Source: an uncultured Methanomassiliicoccus sp. | GTDB lineage: Archaea > Thermoplasmatota > Thermoplasmata > Methanomassiliicoccales > Methanomassiliicoccaceae | Assembly (NCBI GenBank): GCA_944319735.1 | Contig: CALUEU010000003.1 | Coordinates: 124,001-188,000, forward strand | Direction of reading: 5' to 3' | DNA: 64,000 nucleotides | Shown here: one piece after another, positions 54,101 through 63,175 of the stretch | Layout: every line of letters begins with the position of its first letter | Position numbering within the stretch: the first letter of the stretch is position 1 | Notes under the pieces: generated by a model | Databases searched by the model: none | The model's input: only the letters and a program-made list of their open reading frames with translations | Told to the model about the DNA's origin: nothing | Program-made: the position numbers and the translations under genes

Positions 54101-55228
54101 AAAGCTAATGCAGATATAGAATTTAAAAACAATATTCTGGCCTTATCTGGTATTGACAGCTACAGTTATGCAGATTTGTTTATAATTGGATCAGATGAAA
54201 ATAAGAAGATAGTTACTTTTGATCCCAATGGTGGATACTACTACACTTCTTCCGAACCAGGAATATTGTGTTCAATAATTACTGCTGATAGCACAGTTTC
54301 TGAACCAGTTAATCCTTTAAGATCTGGCTCATACTCATTCGACGGATGGTATGATGCAGCAACAGGCGGAGAAAAACAGACATTCCCATTAAGTATAACC
54401 GCAGACACAGCTCTCTACGCTAAATGGACATACACAGGCGGATCAGGAATTCCTGTAACACCTCCAACAGACGATCCTGAACCAGAGCCAATCATTCCTG
54501 ATGAAAACAATAACGTCACTGTTCCATCAATTGATGATAAAAAAGCAGATGAGTTAGTTCATAAAGCAGTTTCATCCGGCTCCGACTCAATATCAATCAT
54601 TGACACAAGCGATGTAAAAGGAGAATACACAGAAGTTACTGTTTCTAAATCAGACTTAGAAACAATTTCTAAGAAGATCGAGAACAATAACAACATCAAT
54701 TCTGTCTCAATCGAAACTTCAGAAGGAGATATCATCATAGAAAAAGAAGTTCTCAACTCAATCTTAGAAACAACTGATGCAGATTCGATCTCATTCGAAA
54801 TAGAAGATGCTAAAGACAAACTGACAGAAGAACAGAAAGAAACTGTAGGAGACAGGCCTGTTTATGACATTAACATCAAAGCAGGAAATGAGAATATAAC
54901 ATCCTTTGATGGAAAGACAATTACAATCTCATTACCTTACACATTAAAACCAGGCGAGGATCCTGAAAACATTGTAGTATATTACGTCAAAGAAGACGGT
55001 TCATTAGAAAAAGTGAACTGCACTTACAAAGACGGTAAGGTAATATTCGAAACTGATCACCTTTCAAAATATGTCATAGGCTACGAGGAATCGGACAAAC
55101 CGGTAACTCCTGATACACCAGACGACAAGAAAGATGATAACAACACAATATACTATGCTGTTGCAGCAGTAATCGTCATTCTGATCATCATCGCTTTAGC
55201 ATATTACTTCATGAAGAAGAAGCAGTGA
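51181..55228 (+). CDS. Adhesin-like surface protein, interrupted by a poly-G frameshift (phase-off or assembly error)
   Basis: ATG 51181 begins a signal peptide (MKNKAKLILASAVFVAALML) followed by LLVSLAQTDMSGGGG; in the assembled sequence the frame then ends at TGA 51301. The main body (about 1310 residues) is open in another frame from the 13-G tract. Removing one G (12) or having 15 joins the two. The body is Ser/Thr/Gly/Asn-rich with right-handed beta-helix-type repeats (GTATLKVTGG-like), one InlB/Flg_new repeat (VTFDPNGGYYY ... FDGWYDAATGG ... LYAKWTY), an acidic linker, and a C-terminal membrane helix YYAVAAVIVILIIIALAYYF with KKKQ tail. Adhesin-like proteins are known in gut methanogens. 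A TATA-like TAAATACT and leader precede it. Confidence 0.85.
51271..51283 (+). repeat. Poly-G tract (13 G) at the signal peptide/body junction
   Basis: Thirteen consecutive G between TCT and ATCGG. It is the only homopolymer of this length I noticed in a coding context here, and it lies exactly where the frame of the signal peptide and that of the adhesin body disagree, as in slipped-strand contingency loci of bacteria. Confidence 0.9.
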
Positions 55229-55280
55229 TGATAACAAACAAAACAAATTACTGAACGCGAAAGCGTCAGTAAACTCCTTT
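55127..55280 (+). repeat. Direct repeat copy 1 (adhesin 3' end and terminator)
   Basis: This 154-base stretch, covering the last 33 codons (membrane helix and KKKQ), the stop and the terminator hairpin, recurs nearly unchanged at 63727-63880. Most differences lie in codon third positions; the 3' untranslated part is identical up to the T-run. Confidence 0.9.
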
Positions 55281-55283
55281 TTA
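55250..55283 (+). terminator. GNRA-capped hairpin terminator of the adhesin gene
   Basis: ACTGA-A-CGC, GAAA tetraloop, GCG-TCAGT (55250-55270) with one bulged A, followed shortly by a T-rich run. The same hairpin is present at 63850-63870 in the repeat copy. Confidence 0.75.
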
Positions 55284-55397
55284 TTTTATTTCTCACATCA
55301 ACATTATTTAGACGGTTCAAAGTGGATTATTTTAGTTTTTATTAGTATCAATCTAATATTCTAAATAAATAAAGAAAATATGCAACACCATCTAAAC

Positions 55398-55811
55398 TCA
55401 TCTCATTTTTTCCTGACACTCGCTGCATTCTTTGTCATGAATGGAGATGATGCCACCGCATTCGGAACAGGTGTATTTTTCTTTCTGTTTCTTCATGAAC
55501 ACTTCTAAACCATGCAGCCTAACAAACTCGCTATTTTCCATAAGGCTTGTCTGATATCTTATGTTATAACTTTTTTCAAGATTTTTTATCAGCTTGCAAG
55601 GATAATCAGAGCATTCAAAACAATAAGACAGTCCTTTATTATTGACACAATCTTTTATTTTGCACTTACGACAATGTTCTGGCTTTTCAGTGTCACTATT
55701 CAAACAACCGCTACAAGGCTTTCTGTGATAACAGTGCTTGTAGCAGACTTTGCAGTTCATCCCACACGGAGCAAACATGATCGTTTCGATGTTTCCTTCC
55801 GGCATCTTCAT
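55398..55811 (-). CDS. DUF3795 cysteine-rich zinc protein
   Basis: A 137-residue protein packed with cysteines: MFAPCGMNCKVCYKHCYHRKPCSGC, HCRKCKIKDC, YCFECSDYPC, and a C-terminal zinc ribbon CSECGG ... CSECQEK. The first part is DUF3795, whose role is unknown; several zinc or Fe-S sites are likely. ATG 55811 or the third-codon ATG (55805). It sits behind mtaB in the same direction, 20 bases apart, so it might be cotranscribed with mtaCB. Confidence 0.8.
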   Translation of the reverse strand: MKMPEGNIETIMFAPCGMNCKVCYKHCYHRKPCSGCLNSDTEKPEHCRKCKIKDCVNNKGLSYCFECSDYPCKLIKNLEKSYNIRYQTSLMENSEFVRLHGLEVFMKKQKEKYTCSECGGIISIHDKECSECQEKMR

Positions 55812-55831
55812 TGATTATTTCTCCGTGTGTA

Positions 55832-57241
55832 TCAATAGTAAAGATCATAGTTCTTAGGGTTGAATTTAGGCACGTCCTTGTAAACAGAAAGACATTGATC
55901 TACAAACTTTCCTTCTTCATCGGGAAGAGCACTCAGGTCAGTAATGATCTTTCTCAGCATGTCTTGCTCATGCTTAGACAGTTTCAGTCTTCCAAATTTA
56001 CTCTCATCCTCAATCAGCTTAGCGGCAGTCATGGCGGCAGCCTTAGCTCTCATGTATATGTCCCCGCCGTACTCAACGATCGCCTGCCCAATCTTGTAAG
56101 CGTTGTCATAAGCCAAGATAAACGCTTCAGGGCTTCTGTATCTGTCAGTTGCCATATACAGATCGCGGAGCAGGCGGTCCTGCTTGAGCTGCTTCGCTGT
56201 GTTCATAAGTGCAGCTTCATAGCCGATGTTTCCTAACCAGCATTGAACTGAAGATCCGCCAAATTCGGGGTGATACTCCACAGACTCGTTAGACCATAGA
56301 TCGCAGACCTGAGCAATCAGGTTGCCCATTAGATCCATGTGGGCGCAGTGGGAGTTCTTTCCCTCCTGAGAAGTAGGCTTGCCCGAAATAGCTTTAACAA
56401 TCGGACCTTCATAACCGCAGTCCTTATCAGGTCCGGTAGCACCTGCTTCCCATGCTACTAAAGTACGGGCGGCAGCGATGGCACGCGTGACAGCAGAAAA
56501 TGTTCTCGGTATTTCCTTGTCCATATATCCACCGGCCAGAAACATTGCTGTGTTGGCACCGGCGCAGCAGGTATCTCCACCAGCCCTGATTCTGTTCTTC
56601 TTGGCAATGTGAATAATCTGAGGCCACAGCCATTCCATATCTATCGAGCCCAGATAACCGATACCGAACAGCCATCCCCTGATGTCCTGCCTTAATAGAG
56701 AATAATCGGCAAGTTCCTTTCCACCAACGGACTCGATGGACAGCAGATCAGCGCCGTTTTCAGCAGCTACATGGCAAGATTCGATAATCTTCTGAGGATA
56801 GGAGTGTTTGTTATCCATTTCATCCCTCAGGCCAAGTTCGGCCATCCTCGGATCTGCAATGGTGTGTCTGATTGAAAGTGCGATGTCATACTGGTCGTGA
56901 TACTTCTGCATTAATTCTTTCTGGCCGGAAACGATCGGCTTGGCATAATGCTCTGCATCATTGGTCATGTGTGAAATATGCTCATTTTCCAGCTGCACGG
57001 CAGGAAATCCCAAAGTTACAGCTCTGTCAAGAATATCTCTAGTGATGTAATCAACAAATTCCTTTCTCAGACTTTCAGGAGACTTTTCACTTCCAACCCT
57101 GGGAGCGAATTTAATCTCAGGAACAACTATGCCTGCTCCGATGACCTGTCCCAGGCCGTAGGATACAGGATATTTAGACTCTCCGAAAACCATGTCGTCC
57201 GGAGAAGTGTATTCCATTCTTGTGTAGCGCTTCAAGGACAT
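55832..57241 (-). CDS. mtaB: Methanol:corrinoid methyltransferase MtaB
   Basis: A 469-residue zinc methyltransferase that moves the methyl group of methanol to the corrinoid of MtaC. Motifs: KYPVSYGLGQVIGAGIVVPEIKFAPR, IVKAISGKPTSQEGKNSHCAHMD (zinc ligands His/Cys region), AGGDTCCAGANTAMFLAGG and DRYRSPEAFILAYDNAYKIG. ATG 57241 has a strong AGGGGTGA site; GTG 57250 overlaps mtaC. It directly follows mtaC on the minus strand. No amber codon interrupts the gene, unlike methylamine methyltransferases. Key enzyme for methanol-dependent methanogenesis. Confidence 0.96.
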   Translation of the reverse strand: MSLKRYTRMEYTSPDDMVFGESKYPVSYGLGQVIGAGIVVPEIKFAPRVGSEKSPESLRKEFVDYITRDILDRAVTLGFPAVQLENEHISHMTNDAEHYAKPIVSGQKELMQKYHDQYDIALSIRHTIADPRMAELGLRDEMDNKHSYPQKIIESCHVAAENGADLLSIESVGGKELADYSLLRQDIRGWLFGIGYLGSIDMEWLWPQIIHIAKKNRIRAGGDTCCAGANTAMFLAGGYMDKEIPRTFSAVTRAIAAARTLVAWEAGATGPDKDCGYEGPIVKAISGKPTSQEGKNSHCAHMDLMGNLIAQVCDLWSNESVEYHPEFGGSSVQCWLGNIGYEAALMNTAKQLKQDRLLRDLYMATDRYRSPEAFILAYDNAYKIGQAIVEYGGDIYMRAKAAAMTAAKLIEDESKFGRLKLSKHEQDMLRKIITDLSALPDEEGKFVDQCLSVYKDVPKFNPKNYDLYY

Positions 57242-57242
57242 T

Positions 57243-58046
57243 TCACTCACCCCTCATTTTGTTGTTCTTGGCAATGATGCGGTCCCAGTTGGATCTGATC
57301 TTCTTCCAGTCCCATCCTTCAGTCACGATCCTGTTAGCCAAGTCCGGGCCGTCAGCGGCTTTGACACAGTATATGCCCATCGGGAAAGACTCAACATAAT
57401 CTCTGTTGACTGCTCCGCCTGCACACATGAAAGGAATCTCCACTCCTTTTTCATAAAGCCTTGAGGCGATCTTGGGGAAAGCAGACATGGTGGTAGTCAT
57501 GAGGGCCGTGCCGGTGACGATATCAGGTTTTTCTTTTTCCACTGTATTAACAACATCCTGCATCAGCACGTCTCTTCCCATATCTATGATGGTATAACCA
57601 TTTGATTTCAGAAGCACAGCGGCAATGTTTTTGCCGATATCATGCGGGTCTCCTTCAGCCACATGCATCACGATTTTGCCCTTTGTCTCTCTTTCCTTAG
57701 TTAGATGAGACTCGCACATCTTCAGCCCGCGGTCCATGAGGTCTGCGGCCATCATCACATGCGGAAAGTAGTATATTCCGCGGCCATAAAGCTCGCTGAC
57801 AATCTCCATGCCTTTAATCAGACCCTGTTCAATAACCTCTTCAGGGCTGAATGCCCCCATAGCTGAGGTAACATCCTCTGAAATGTCTTTGTAACGCATG
57901 AACACGATATCTTCGCTTACTTTTCTGAGGTGTCCGTCTTCAGGAACCATTCTGTAAACGAGCTCCTCCGGATCTTCCTGTGATTCCAAATCAAGGTCAT
58001 ACCTTTTGAAAATCCTGTTGTAATTGATATTTTTAAGATCTATCGT
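57243..58046 (-). CDS. mtaC: Methanol corrinoid protein MtaC, ACG at the family start position
   Basis: A B12-binding protein: helical N-terminal domain, then GDPHDIGKNIAAVLLKSNGYTII with the DxHxxG cobalt-ligand histidine, TGTALMTTTM, and PFMCAGGAVNRDYV. It carries the methyl group from MtaB to coenzyme M methyltransferase. Standard calling gives TTG 57989, but translation upstream continues the conserved N-terminus (IDLKNINYNRIFKRYDLDLE), aligning residue by residue with Methanosarcina MtaC so that its Met1 corresponds to ACG 58044-58046; a TGA lies 21 bases further up with no ATG, GTG or TTG between. GGGGGA precedes by 7 bases. An inverted repeat GCACAT ... ATGTGC (58112-58135) lies upstream. 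Confidence 0.9.
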   Translation of the reverse strand, partial: TIDLKNINYNRIFKRYDLDLESQEDPEELVYRMVPEDGHLRKVSEDIVFMRYKDISEDVTSAMGAFSPEEVIEQGLIKGMEIVSELYGRGIYYFPHVMMAADLMDRGLKMCESHLTKERETKGKIVMHVAEGDPHDIGKNIAAVLLKSNGYTIIDMGRDVLMQDVVNTVEKEKPDIVTGTALMTTTMSAFPKIASRLYEKGVEIPFMCAGGAVNRDYVESFPMGIYCVKAADGPDLANRIVTEGWDWKKIRSNWDRIIAKNNKMRGE

Positions 58047-58142
58047 GTCAAGTCCCCCATGCCGTCATGTGTCGAATGGGAGACGGATACGTTTCGAAAA
58101 TTTCAATCTTCGCACATGATTGTAAGATAATGTGCAGAAGGG

Positions 58143-58176
58143 GGTACTTTCACCGACCCCCAAAATAAGTATATAA
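58143..58176 (+). promoter_or_regulatory. radA promoter with the conserved 18-base element
   Basis: GGTACTTTCACCGACCCC (58143-58160), identical to 12691-12708, is followed by CCAAAAT and TATA box TATATAA (58170-58176). Predicted transcription start about 58198, giving a leader of about 12 bases with GAGGT before the radA ATG. Spacing from element to TATA is 9-12 bases in both copies. Confidence 0.65.
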
Positions 58177-58209
58177 GCTAACGCGGAGCTTACAAACCTG
58201 AGGTATAAA

Positions 58210-59151
58210 ATGACCGGAAACACCATAGAAGAGTTGCCTGGAGTTGGACCTGCAACTGCGGAAAAATTGCGTGACGCCGGATATAGCGATTTAATGGCTA
58301 TCGCGGTAGAATCCCCGAAGGTCCTGGCAGAATTGGTAGAGATCGGAGAAAGCACGGCTACAAAGATCATCGCATCTGCAAAACAGATGGCTGATGTAGG
58401 CGGATTTGAAACCGGAGATATCATTCTGGAACGCAGAAAGGGAATTAATAGATTGAGCTCAGGCTCCAAAGCGTTTGACGACCTTATGGGAGGAGGGCTT
58501 GAAAGTCAGTCTATCATTGAATTCTTTGGAGAATTCGGAAGCGGAAAAACACAGATCTGCTTCCAGCTGGCCGTAAATGCTACAAGGCCTGTTGAAGAGG
58601 GCGGACTGAACGGAGACGTTTTCATCATCGATACTGAAAACACCTTCAGGCCGGAGCGTATCGTGCAGATGGCCGTTGCTTTGGATTTAGACCCGGAGGA
58701 AGTACTGAAGAAGATTCACGTAGCACGTGCATTCAACTCCCACCACCAGATGCTTTTGGTAGAAAAAGCTAATGAACTGGCTCATGAGATGAATGTTAAA
58801 CTGCTGATTGTAGACTCTCTGACCGCTCACTTCCGTGCAGAATATGTAGGCCGTGGATCCCTGGCTGAAAGACAGCAGAACCTGAACAAGCACATGCATG
58901 ATCTGTTGAGATTTGCAGATCTCCACAATGCCGTGATTGCTGTTACAAACCAGGTGTCTTCAAAGCCAGATGCTTTCTTTGGAGATCCTACGAGGCCTAT
59001 CGGAGGTCATATTGTCGGACATGCTGCTACTTACCGTCTCTATCTGCGCAAGAGCAAAGGCGGCAAACGTATCGCAAGATTGATAGACTCTCCGAACCTC
59101 CCCGAAGCGGAGGCAGTTATAACTGTTAGCGAAGAAGGAGTTAGAGACTAA
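58210..59151 (+). CDS. radA: DNA repair and recombination protein RadA
   Basis: A 313-residue archaeal RecA/Rad51. The N-terminal helix-hairpin-helix domain ([19 protein letters not shown]) precedes the ATPase core: Walker [15 protein letters not shown], Walker [24 protein letters not shown]-binding loops around [25 protein letters not shown]. It forms filaments on single-stranded DNA and does strand exchange. Its promoter contains the 18-base element shared with the ncRNA at 12750. Trm-G10 follows after four bases. Confidence 0.97.
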   Translation: MTGNTIEELPGVGPATAEKLRDAGYSDLMAIAVESPKVLAELVEIGESTATKIIASAKQMADVGGFETGDIILERRKGINRLSSGSKAFDDLMGGGLESQSIIEFFGEFGSGKTQICFQLAVNATRPVEEGGLNGDVFIIDTENTFRPERIVQMAVALDLDPEEVLKKIHVARAFNSHHQMLLVEKANELAHEMNVKLLIVDSLTAHFRAEYVGRGSLAERQQNLNKHMHDLLRFADLHNAVIAVTNQVSSKPDAFFGDPTRPIGGHIVGHAATYRLYLRKSKGGKRIARLIDSPNLPEAEAVITVSEEGVRD

Positions 59152-59155
59152 ACCA

Positions 59156-60166
59156 ATGGAGCCTCACAGAGGCCTCATTCCTTATTTTTTTGAACTATCG
59201 GGAGAGCACGACACCTTTCCCGCAGCAGAGGCTGTCGCCCTCTGCAGTTCTGAAACCGACGAGTCACACGTAGTTGCTTCTGGAGAAGGCTACGTAGTGA
59301 TCTCATTCAGACCTGAATTTTTAAAGAATATTTGTGAAAGGATATCACTGACCAGACGCATCGGTAGATATCTGGGATCCTGCAGACTGGAGGAAGCCGA
59401 AGAATTCGCTTCATCTCTGAATCTTCCTGAAGGGACTTTTGCTGTGAGGGCTAAAAAGTTCGGACAGTCCATGTGCGAGGTGAATGCCGCGGCTCTGAGT
59501 GCTTCCATCGGGGCCAAGGTGAAAAAAGGATGCAAAGTAGATCTGAAAAATCCTGATGTGGAATTAAGAGTGCTGCTGTCATTCGGCCTCCATTTTTATA
59601 TTTCTGAATGCGAGATGGACAGAGCAGTCTTTGAAGACCGGCGAGTGGCGAAAAGACCTTTCTTTTCTCCTATTTCTCTTCATCCCCGTTATGCCAGAGC
59701 ACTTATCAATCTAACAGGAGTAAAGAAAGGAGAGACTCTTCTGGATCCCTTCTGCGGCACCGGTGGGATTCTTCTTGAAGCAGCCTCTATGGGCATAAAG
59801 GCCTCCGGTTCAGACATTGATCCCTTTATGGTAGACGGCTGCAGAGAGAATCTTCAGTATTTTGGATACGATGCCGATGTGGAAGTCTCAGACATCGGAA
59901 GTGTTCCCGAGATATTTTCCAACATCACGACAATAGTTACAGACCCCCCGTACGGCCGTTCCACCAGCACCAGGAATGAAGAGCTAACATCTCTTTACGA
60001 CAGGGCTTTAAAGGCAGTGTCTGAAGTTCTTTCAGAGGGACAAGTCTGCGGCATCGTGCTGCCTAGGGAGTGCCCGCAAGACAGATATTCTTTGGAGATA
60101 CGCGAAAGTCATTTTCAAAGGGTGCACAGGTCTCTGACGAGGCATTACTATCTTCTCAGGAAGTGA
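59156..60166 (+). CDS. tRNA (guanine-10 N2) dimethyltransferase, Trm-G10 type
   Basis: A 336-residue protein: THUMP RNA-binding domain in the N-terminal half (FAVRAKKFGQSMCEVNAAALSASIGA), then a methyltransferase with FSPISLHPRYARALINLTGVKKGETLLDPFCGTGGILLEA (SAM site) and catalytic TDPPYGRSTSTRNEEL. Homologous to archaeal Trm-G10 and yeast Trm11, which methylate G10 of tRNA. ATG 59156 lies four bases after the radA stop; the end overlaps the convergent protease gene by 11 bases. Confidence 0.92.
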   Translation: MEPHRGLIPYFFELSGEHDTFPAAEAVALCSSETDESHVVASGEGYVVISFRPEFLKNICERISLTRRIGRYLGSCRLEEAEEFASSLNLPEGTFAVRAKKFGQSMCEVNAAALSASIGAKVKKGCKVDLKNPDVELRVLLSFGLHFYISECEMDRAVFEDRRVAKRPFFSPISLHPRYARALINLTGVKKGETLLDPFCGTGGILLEAASMGIKASGSDIDPFMVDGCRENLQYFGYDADVEVSDIGSVPEIFSNITTIVTDPPYGRSTSTRNEELTSLYDRALKAVSEVLSEGQVCGIVLPRECPQDRYSLEIRESHFQRVHRSLTRHYYLLRK

Positions 60167-61556
60167 GACTGAAGGTCTGAATGTCCTCATCTCCAGGAGA
60201 GCGTAAGTAAGCAGTAGCGCTCGTTAGATCAGGGTTATCTGAGTAGACCTCTATCTTTATCTCTTTGGAACTTCCGCTGTCGAGATGCACCTTCCCTTCG
60301 AAGGCCTCTCCATCTGCCCACATTTTATACTCTACCTTTTCTGCCAGAGAGATCTCTACGTCGTATCCTGTGTTTCCAGTATTCACTAGTTCAAATATGA
60401 TTGAGTTTTCAGGATACTGTATATTTTCAACATTGAATGAGTAATCAGCTTCAGCTATGTGCAGCGGTTGCGGTACAAATGTTATCAGAATCAGCAGCAG
60501 CGTGATTGCCCCGAACGCTTTGGTTTTGTTATCTATCTTAGAGGTATTGTCTAAAGGTGCAGGATGTGTTATGCCAAGCAGAATAATGAGCAGGGCAAAG
60601 AGAAACCATCCGTCGTAAAGCAGAGCACAGGCGATCAGTACTAGAAATGCTGCATATCCGAGGTATTTCGCCTTATCTCCAAAAAGACCTCTGGCAATAT
60701 GACCTCCGTCTAACTGTCCTACCGGCAGCAGGTTGATGGCGGTAACAAAGAAACCCACCCAGGCAGCGAAGGCCGTCGGGTGCATTACCAGACCGTCTAT
60801 AGACGGAAAGAGGTAAGTCATAAGTTCATAAATTGGCTGGATTGTAATGTACACCGCTCCTGCAGTAATATCTCCGGCTACAATCCCTCCCTGTCCTGTA
60901 AGATACAGACCTAAAAGTGCCACAGGTATGGTCACAAGGAAGCCGCATATCGGTCCTGCCGCTCCTATATCCACGAGAGTCTTTCGATTCGGCATCGGTT
61001 CTCTGAGGGATATGAAGGCTCCGAATGTTCCAAACGGCGGGATCGAGGGAATGAAATACGGCAGCGAAGCACTGATGCCGTGTCTTTTGGCAGCGAAATA
61101 ATGTCCCAGTTCATGTATGCCGAGAATCGCCATCAAAGGAACTGCAAAAGTCACAGCGCCCATCAATGCAGTATGCAGGGTCCACATGCCTGATGAAGTA
61201 TCATAGCCGGACCACAGCACCATTCCCGCTACGGTTGTGGTGGCAAATGTCAAAATTAGAAGGAGCTTATTCAGCAGCGTATTCTTCTTAGCTGTCTGCT
61301 GCTGCACGCGGCTTCTAAAGATCAGCAGTATGTATTCGCCGCCAGTGTAGTCAAAGGCAGCCATAAATCCCTTATCTTTAAGCTCTTTCTGAATCTCGCT
61401 GAATTCTGCGCTTACTGTGCTTCTGTCTTTTGGATTGACATAGAGCCTGATGCTGTTTGCATCTACTTTCGACTCATATATGGGAAAGTGGCTCTCCACG
61501 AGCGAGTAGATCCATTTCAGCTCATCGTTTGCATCAGCGGGCATCCTTTCACTCAC
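60156..61556 (-). CDS. Site-2-type M50 membrane metalloprotease
   Basis: A 466-residue protein. A cytoplasmic N-terminal domain (1-95, MFS/RNP-like alpha-beta) is followed by a membrane core with LGIHELGHYFAAKRHG (HExxH zinc site), a second motif NLLPVGQLDGGHIARG supplying the aspartate ligand, and other helices; the C-terminus (about 370-466) is an extracytoplasmic beta domain (NTGYDVEISLAEKVEY). S2P enzymes cut membrane-bound regulators within the membrane; the target is unknown. TATA-like sequence and the divergent lipid gene are just upstream. Confidence 0.9.
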   Translation of the reverse strand: MSERMPADANDELKWIYSLVESHFPIYESKVDANSIRLYVNPKDRSTVSAEFSEIQKELKDKGFMAAFDYTGGEYILLIFRSRVQQQTAKKNTLLNKLLLILTFATTTVAGMVLWSGYDTSSGMWTLHTALMGAVTFAVPLMAILGIHELGHYFAAKRHGISASLPYFIPSIPPFGTFGAFISLREPMPNRKTLVDIGAAGPICGFLVTIPVALLGLYLTGQGGIVAGDITAGAVYITIQPIYELMTYLFPSIDGLVMHPTAFAAWVGFFVTAINLLPVGQLDGGHIARGLFGDKAKYLGYAAFLVLIACALLYDGWFLFALLIILLGITHPAPLDNTSKIDNKTKAFGAITLLLILITFVPQPLHIAEADYSFNVENIQYPENSIIFELVNTGNTGYDVEISLAEKVEYKMWADGEAFEGKVHLDSGSSKEIKIEVYSDNPDLTSATAYLRSPGDEDIQTFSLTS

Positions 61557-61628
61557 CAGCCCGGTTCCTTATAATAATTGCGAAGCAAGCAGTGGAAGAG
61601 ATTATATCTCAATTGTAGATTGACCACC

Positions 61629-62444
61629 GTGAATAGATATCTGCAGCTATTCCGCATTGGAAACTGCATCATGGGAGCATTTGGTGTAGTTCTCGGGATG
61701 TTAATTGCCGTCGGCGGGGATATAGTAGACTATCCGCTTGAGTTAATTCTGGGATGTGTCACTGTAATTTTCTTCATCATCGGTGGAAACTCCCTGAATG
61801 ATTATCTGGACAGCGACTTGGATAAGTTCGCACATCCGGAACGCCCTCTGCCTTCCGGCAAGATAAAGCCGCAGACTGCTAAAAACATCTCAACTGCTAC
61901 ATTCATCATTGCCTGTGCAGTCTCCGTGTTTTTAGGTCTGGTTCCGTTTATCATTACCATTGTAGCAGCTGCAGTAATGATCGCCTATGAGCTGAAGACT
62001 AAAAAGTTAGGTCTCATCGGCAATCTATCCATCGCATGGCTGACCTCAGCCTTGTTCTTCTTGGGAGGGGCCATCACCGGGCACATTGAAGTCACAGTTC
62101 CCATGGGCTTAATGGCTTTCTTAGCTACACTTGGAAGAGAGATCATAAAAGACGTGCAGGATATGGATGCAGACTTTAACCGTACAACTCTTCCGAAGCA
62201 GATCGGAAAGAAGAATGCTTCAATTATTTCCTCAATTTTATTCATTGTCGCAGTTATCCTGTCCTTTGAACCCTATCTGTCAGGAAGGTTTGAATTAGCA
62301 TATCTGGCGGTAGTTCTGGTTGCAGATGCAATATTCATATACTCTGCTGCAGTTCTCCATCAGAGTCCTAAAAATGGACAAAAGTTTGCAAAATACGGTA
62401 TGTTTGTTGCGTTGATCGCATTTTTACTGGGTGGGTTACTATGA
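61629..62444 (+). CDS. Digeranylgeranylglyceryl phosphate synthase (UbiA family)
   Basis: A UbiA-type membrane prenyltransferase of 271 residues: IRSNCIMG-like opening (FRIGNCIMGAFG), first aspartate motif GGNSLNDYLDSDLDKFAHPERPLPSG and second LGREIIKDVQDMDADF, with about eight membrane helices. It attaches the second geranylgeranyl chain to GGGP, completing the archaeal lipid backbone. GTG 61629 (VNRYLQLF) starts the family domain; the upstream extension is not conserved. The stop overlaps the GGGP synthase start (ATGA), and the neighbour catalyses the preceding step. Confidence 0.93.
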   Translation: MNRYLQLFRIGNCIMGAFGVVLGMLIAVGGDIVDYPLELILGCVTVIFFIIGGNSLNDYLDSDLDKFAHPERPLPSGKIKPQTAKNISTATFIIACAVSVFLGLVPFIITIVAAAVMIAYELKTKKLGLIGNLSIAWLTSALFFLGGAITGHIEVTVPMGLMAFLATLGREIIKDVQDMDADFNRTTLPKQIGKKNASIISSILFIVAVILSFEPYLSGRFELAYLAVVLVADAIFIYSAAVLHQSPKNGQKFAKYGMFVALIAFLLGGLL

Positions 62445-63175
62445 GTGTTGAAGATTATATTTTGCAGAAGTTGAAAACCGGCGCTTTACACATGACTCTT
62501 ATCGATCCTGCGTCTCAAGACCCTTCCGAGGCAGGAAAAATCGCCAAAGATGCCTGCGCTCTTGGAACCGATGCCATCATGATCGGTGGTTCCACAGGAG
62601 TTACACAAGATAATCTTGACAAAACCGCTTTGGAAATAAAAAACAACTCAAACATACCTTCCATCTATTTCCCTTCAGGCGCCAGCGCGATGTCTGCAAA
62701 CTGTGATGCTATTTATTTTATGAGCATGCTTAACTCCAGAAGCCTGGACTGGGTCATAAGAGAACAGGTTGCAGGTGCTCCTGCCGTTAAGAAGCTCGGC
62801 CTGGAGCCGCTTTCAATGGGGTATATCATCGTAGAGCCGGGAATGAAAGTCGGCGAAGTAGGTCAAGCAGACGCGATTCCAAGGGATAATCCCAAGCTTG
62901 CTGCTTCTTATGCTATGGCCGGAGAGCTTTTAGGTATGCGTTCAATCTATCTTGAGGCCGGCAGCGGGGCTCCAGCACACGTTCCTTCTGACATGATTTA
63001 CTATGTAAAGAAATCAATATCTGTGCCTTTGATTGTAGGCGGAGGTATCCGCGATGCAGATGCGGCAAAAGAAGTGAAGGATGCAGGAGCAGACGTTATC
63101 GTTACAGGTACAATTGTAGAAGAAAACGGATATCTTTCACGCTTAGAGAGTATAATTAACGCCATCAAAGAATAA
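62441..63175 (+). CDS. Geranylgeranylglyceryl phosphate synthase
   Basis: A 244-residue TIM-barrel enzyme that joins geranylgeranyl diphosphate to sn-glycerol-1-phosphate, the first ether-bond step of archaeal lipids. Marks: HMTLIDPASQDPSEAGKIA, GTDAIMIGGSTGVTQDNLD, IYFPSGASAMSANCDAIYFMSMLNS, YLEAGSGAPAHVP and VPLIVGGGIRDADAAKEVKDAGADVIVTGT. Coupled to the preceding DGGGP synthase by ATGA overlap. The prenyl donors come from the IPK-Fni-IdsA operon at 5-7.7 kb. Confidence 0.96.
   Translation: MSVEDYILQKLKTGALHMTLIDPASQDPSEAGKIAKDACALGTDAIMIGGSTGVTQDNLDKTALEIKNNSNIPSIYFPSGASAMSANCDAIYFMSMLNSRSLDWVIREQVAGAPAVKKLGLEPLSMGYIIVEPGMKVGEVGQADAIPRDNPKLAASYAMAGELLGMRSIYLEAGSGAPAHVPSDMIYYVKKSISVPLIVGGGIRDADAAKEVKDAGADVIVTGTIVEENGYLSRLESIINAIKE

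Noticed and set aside
51241-55228. Treating the adhesin as an intact gene starting at an internal codon near 51242
   Set aside because: That start has no signal peptide, whereas a perfect signal peptide begins at 51181 in another frame and ends at the G tract.
55832-58046. Pyrrolysine (in-frame amber) in the methyltransferase genes
   Set aside because: mtaB and mtaC are methanol enzymes and show no internal TAG in frame; no pyl genes or tRNA-Pyl are in the window.
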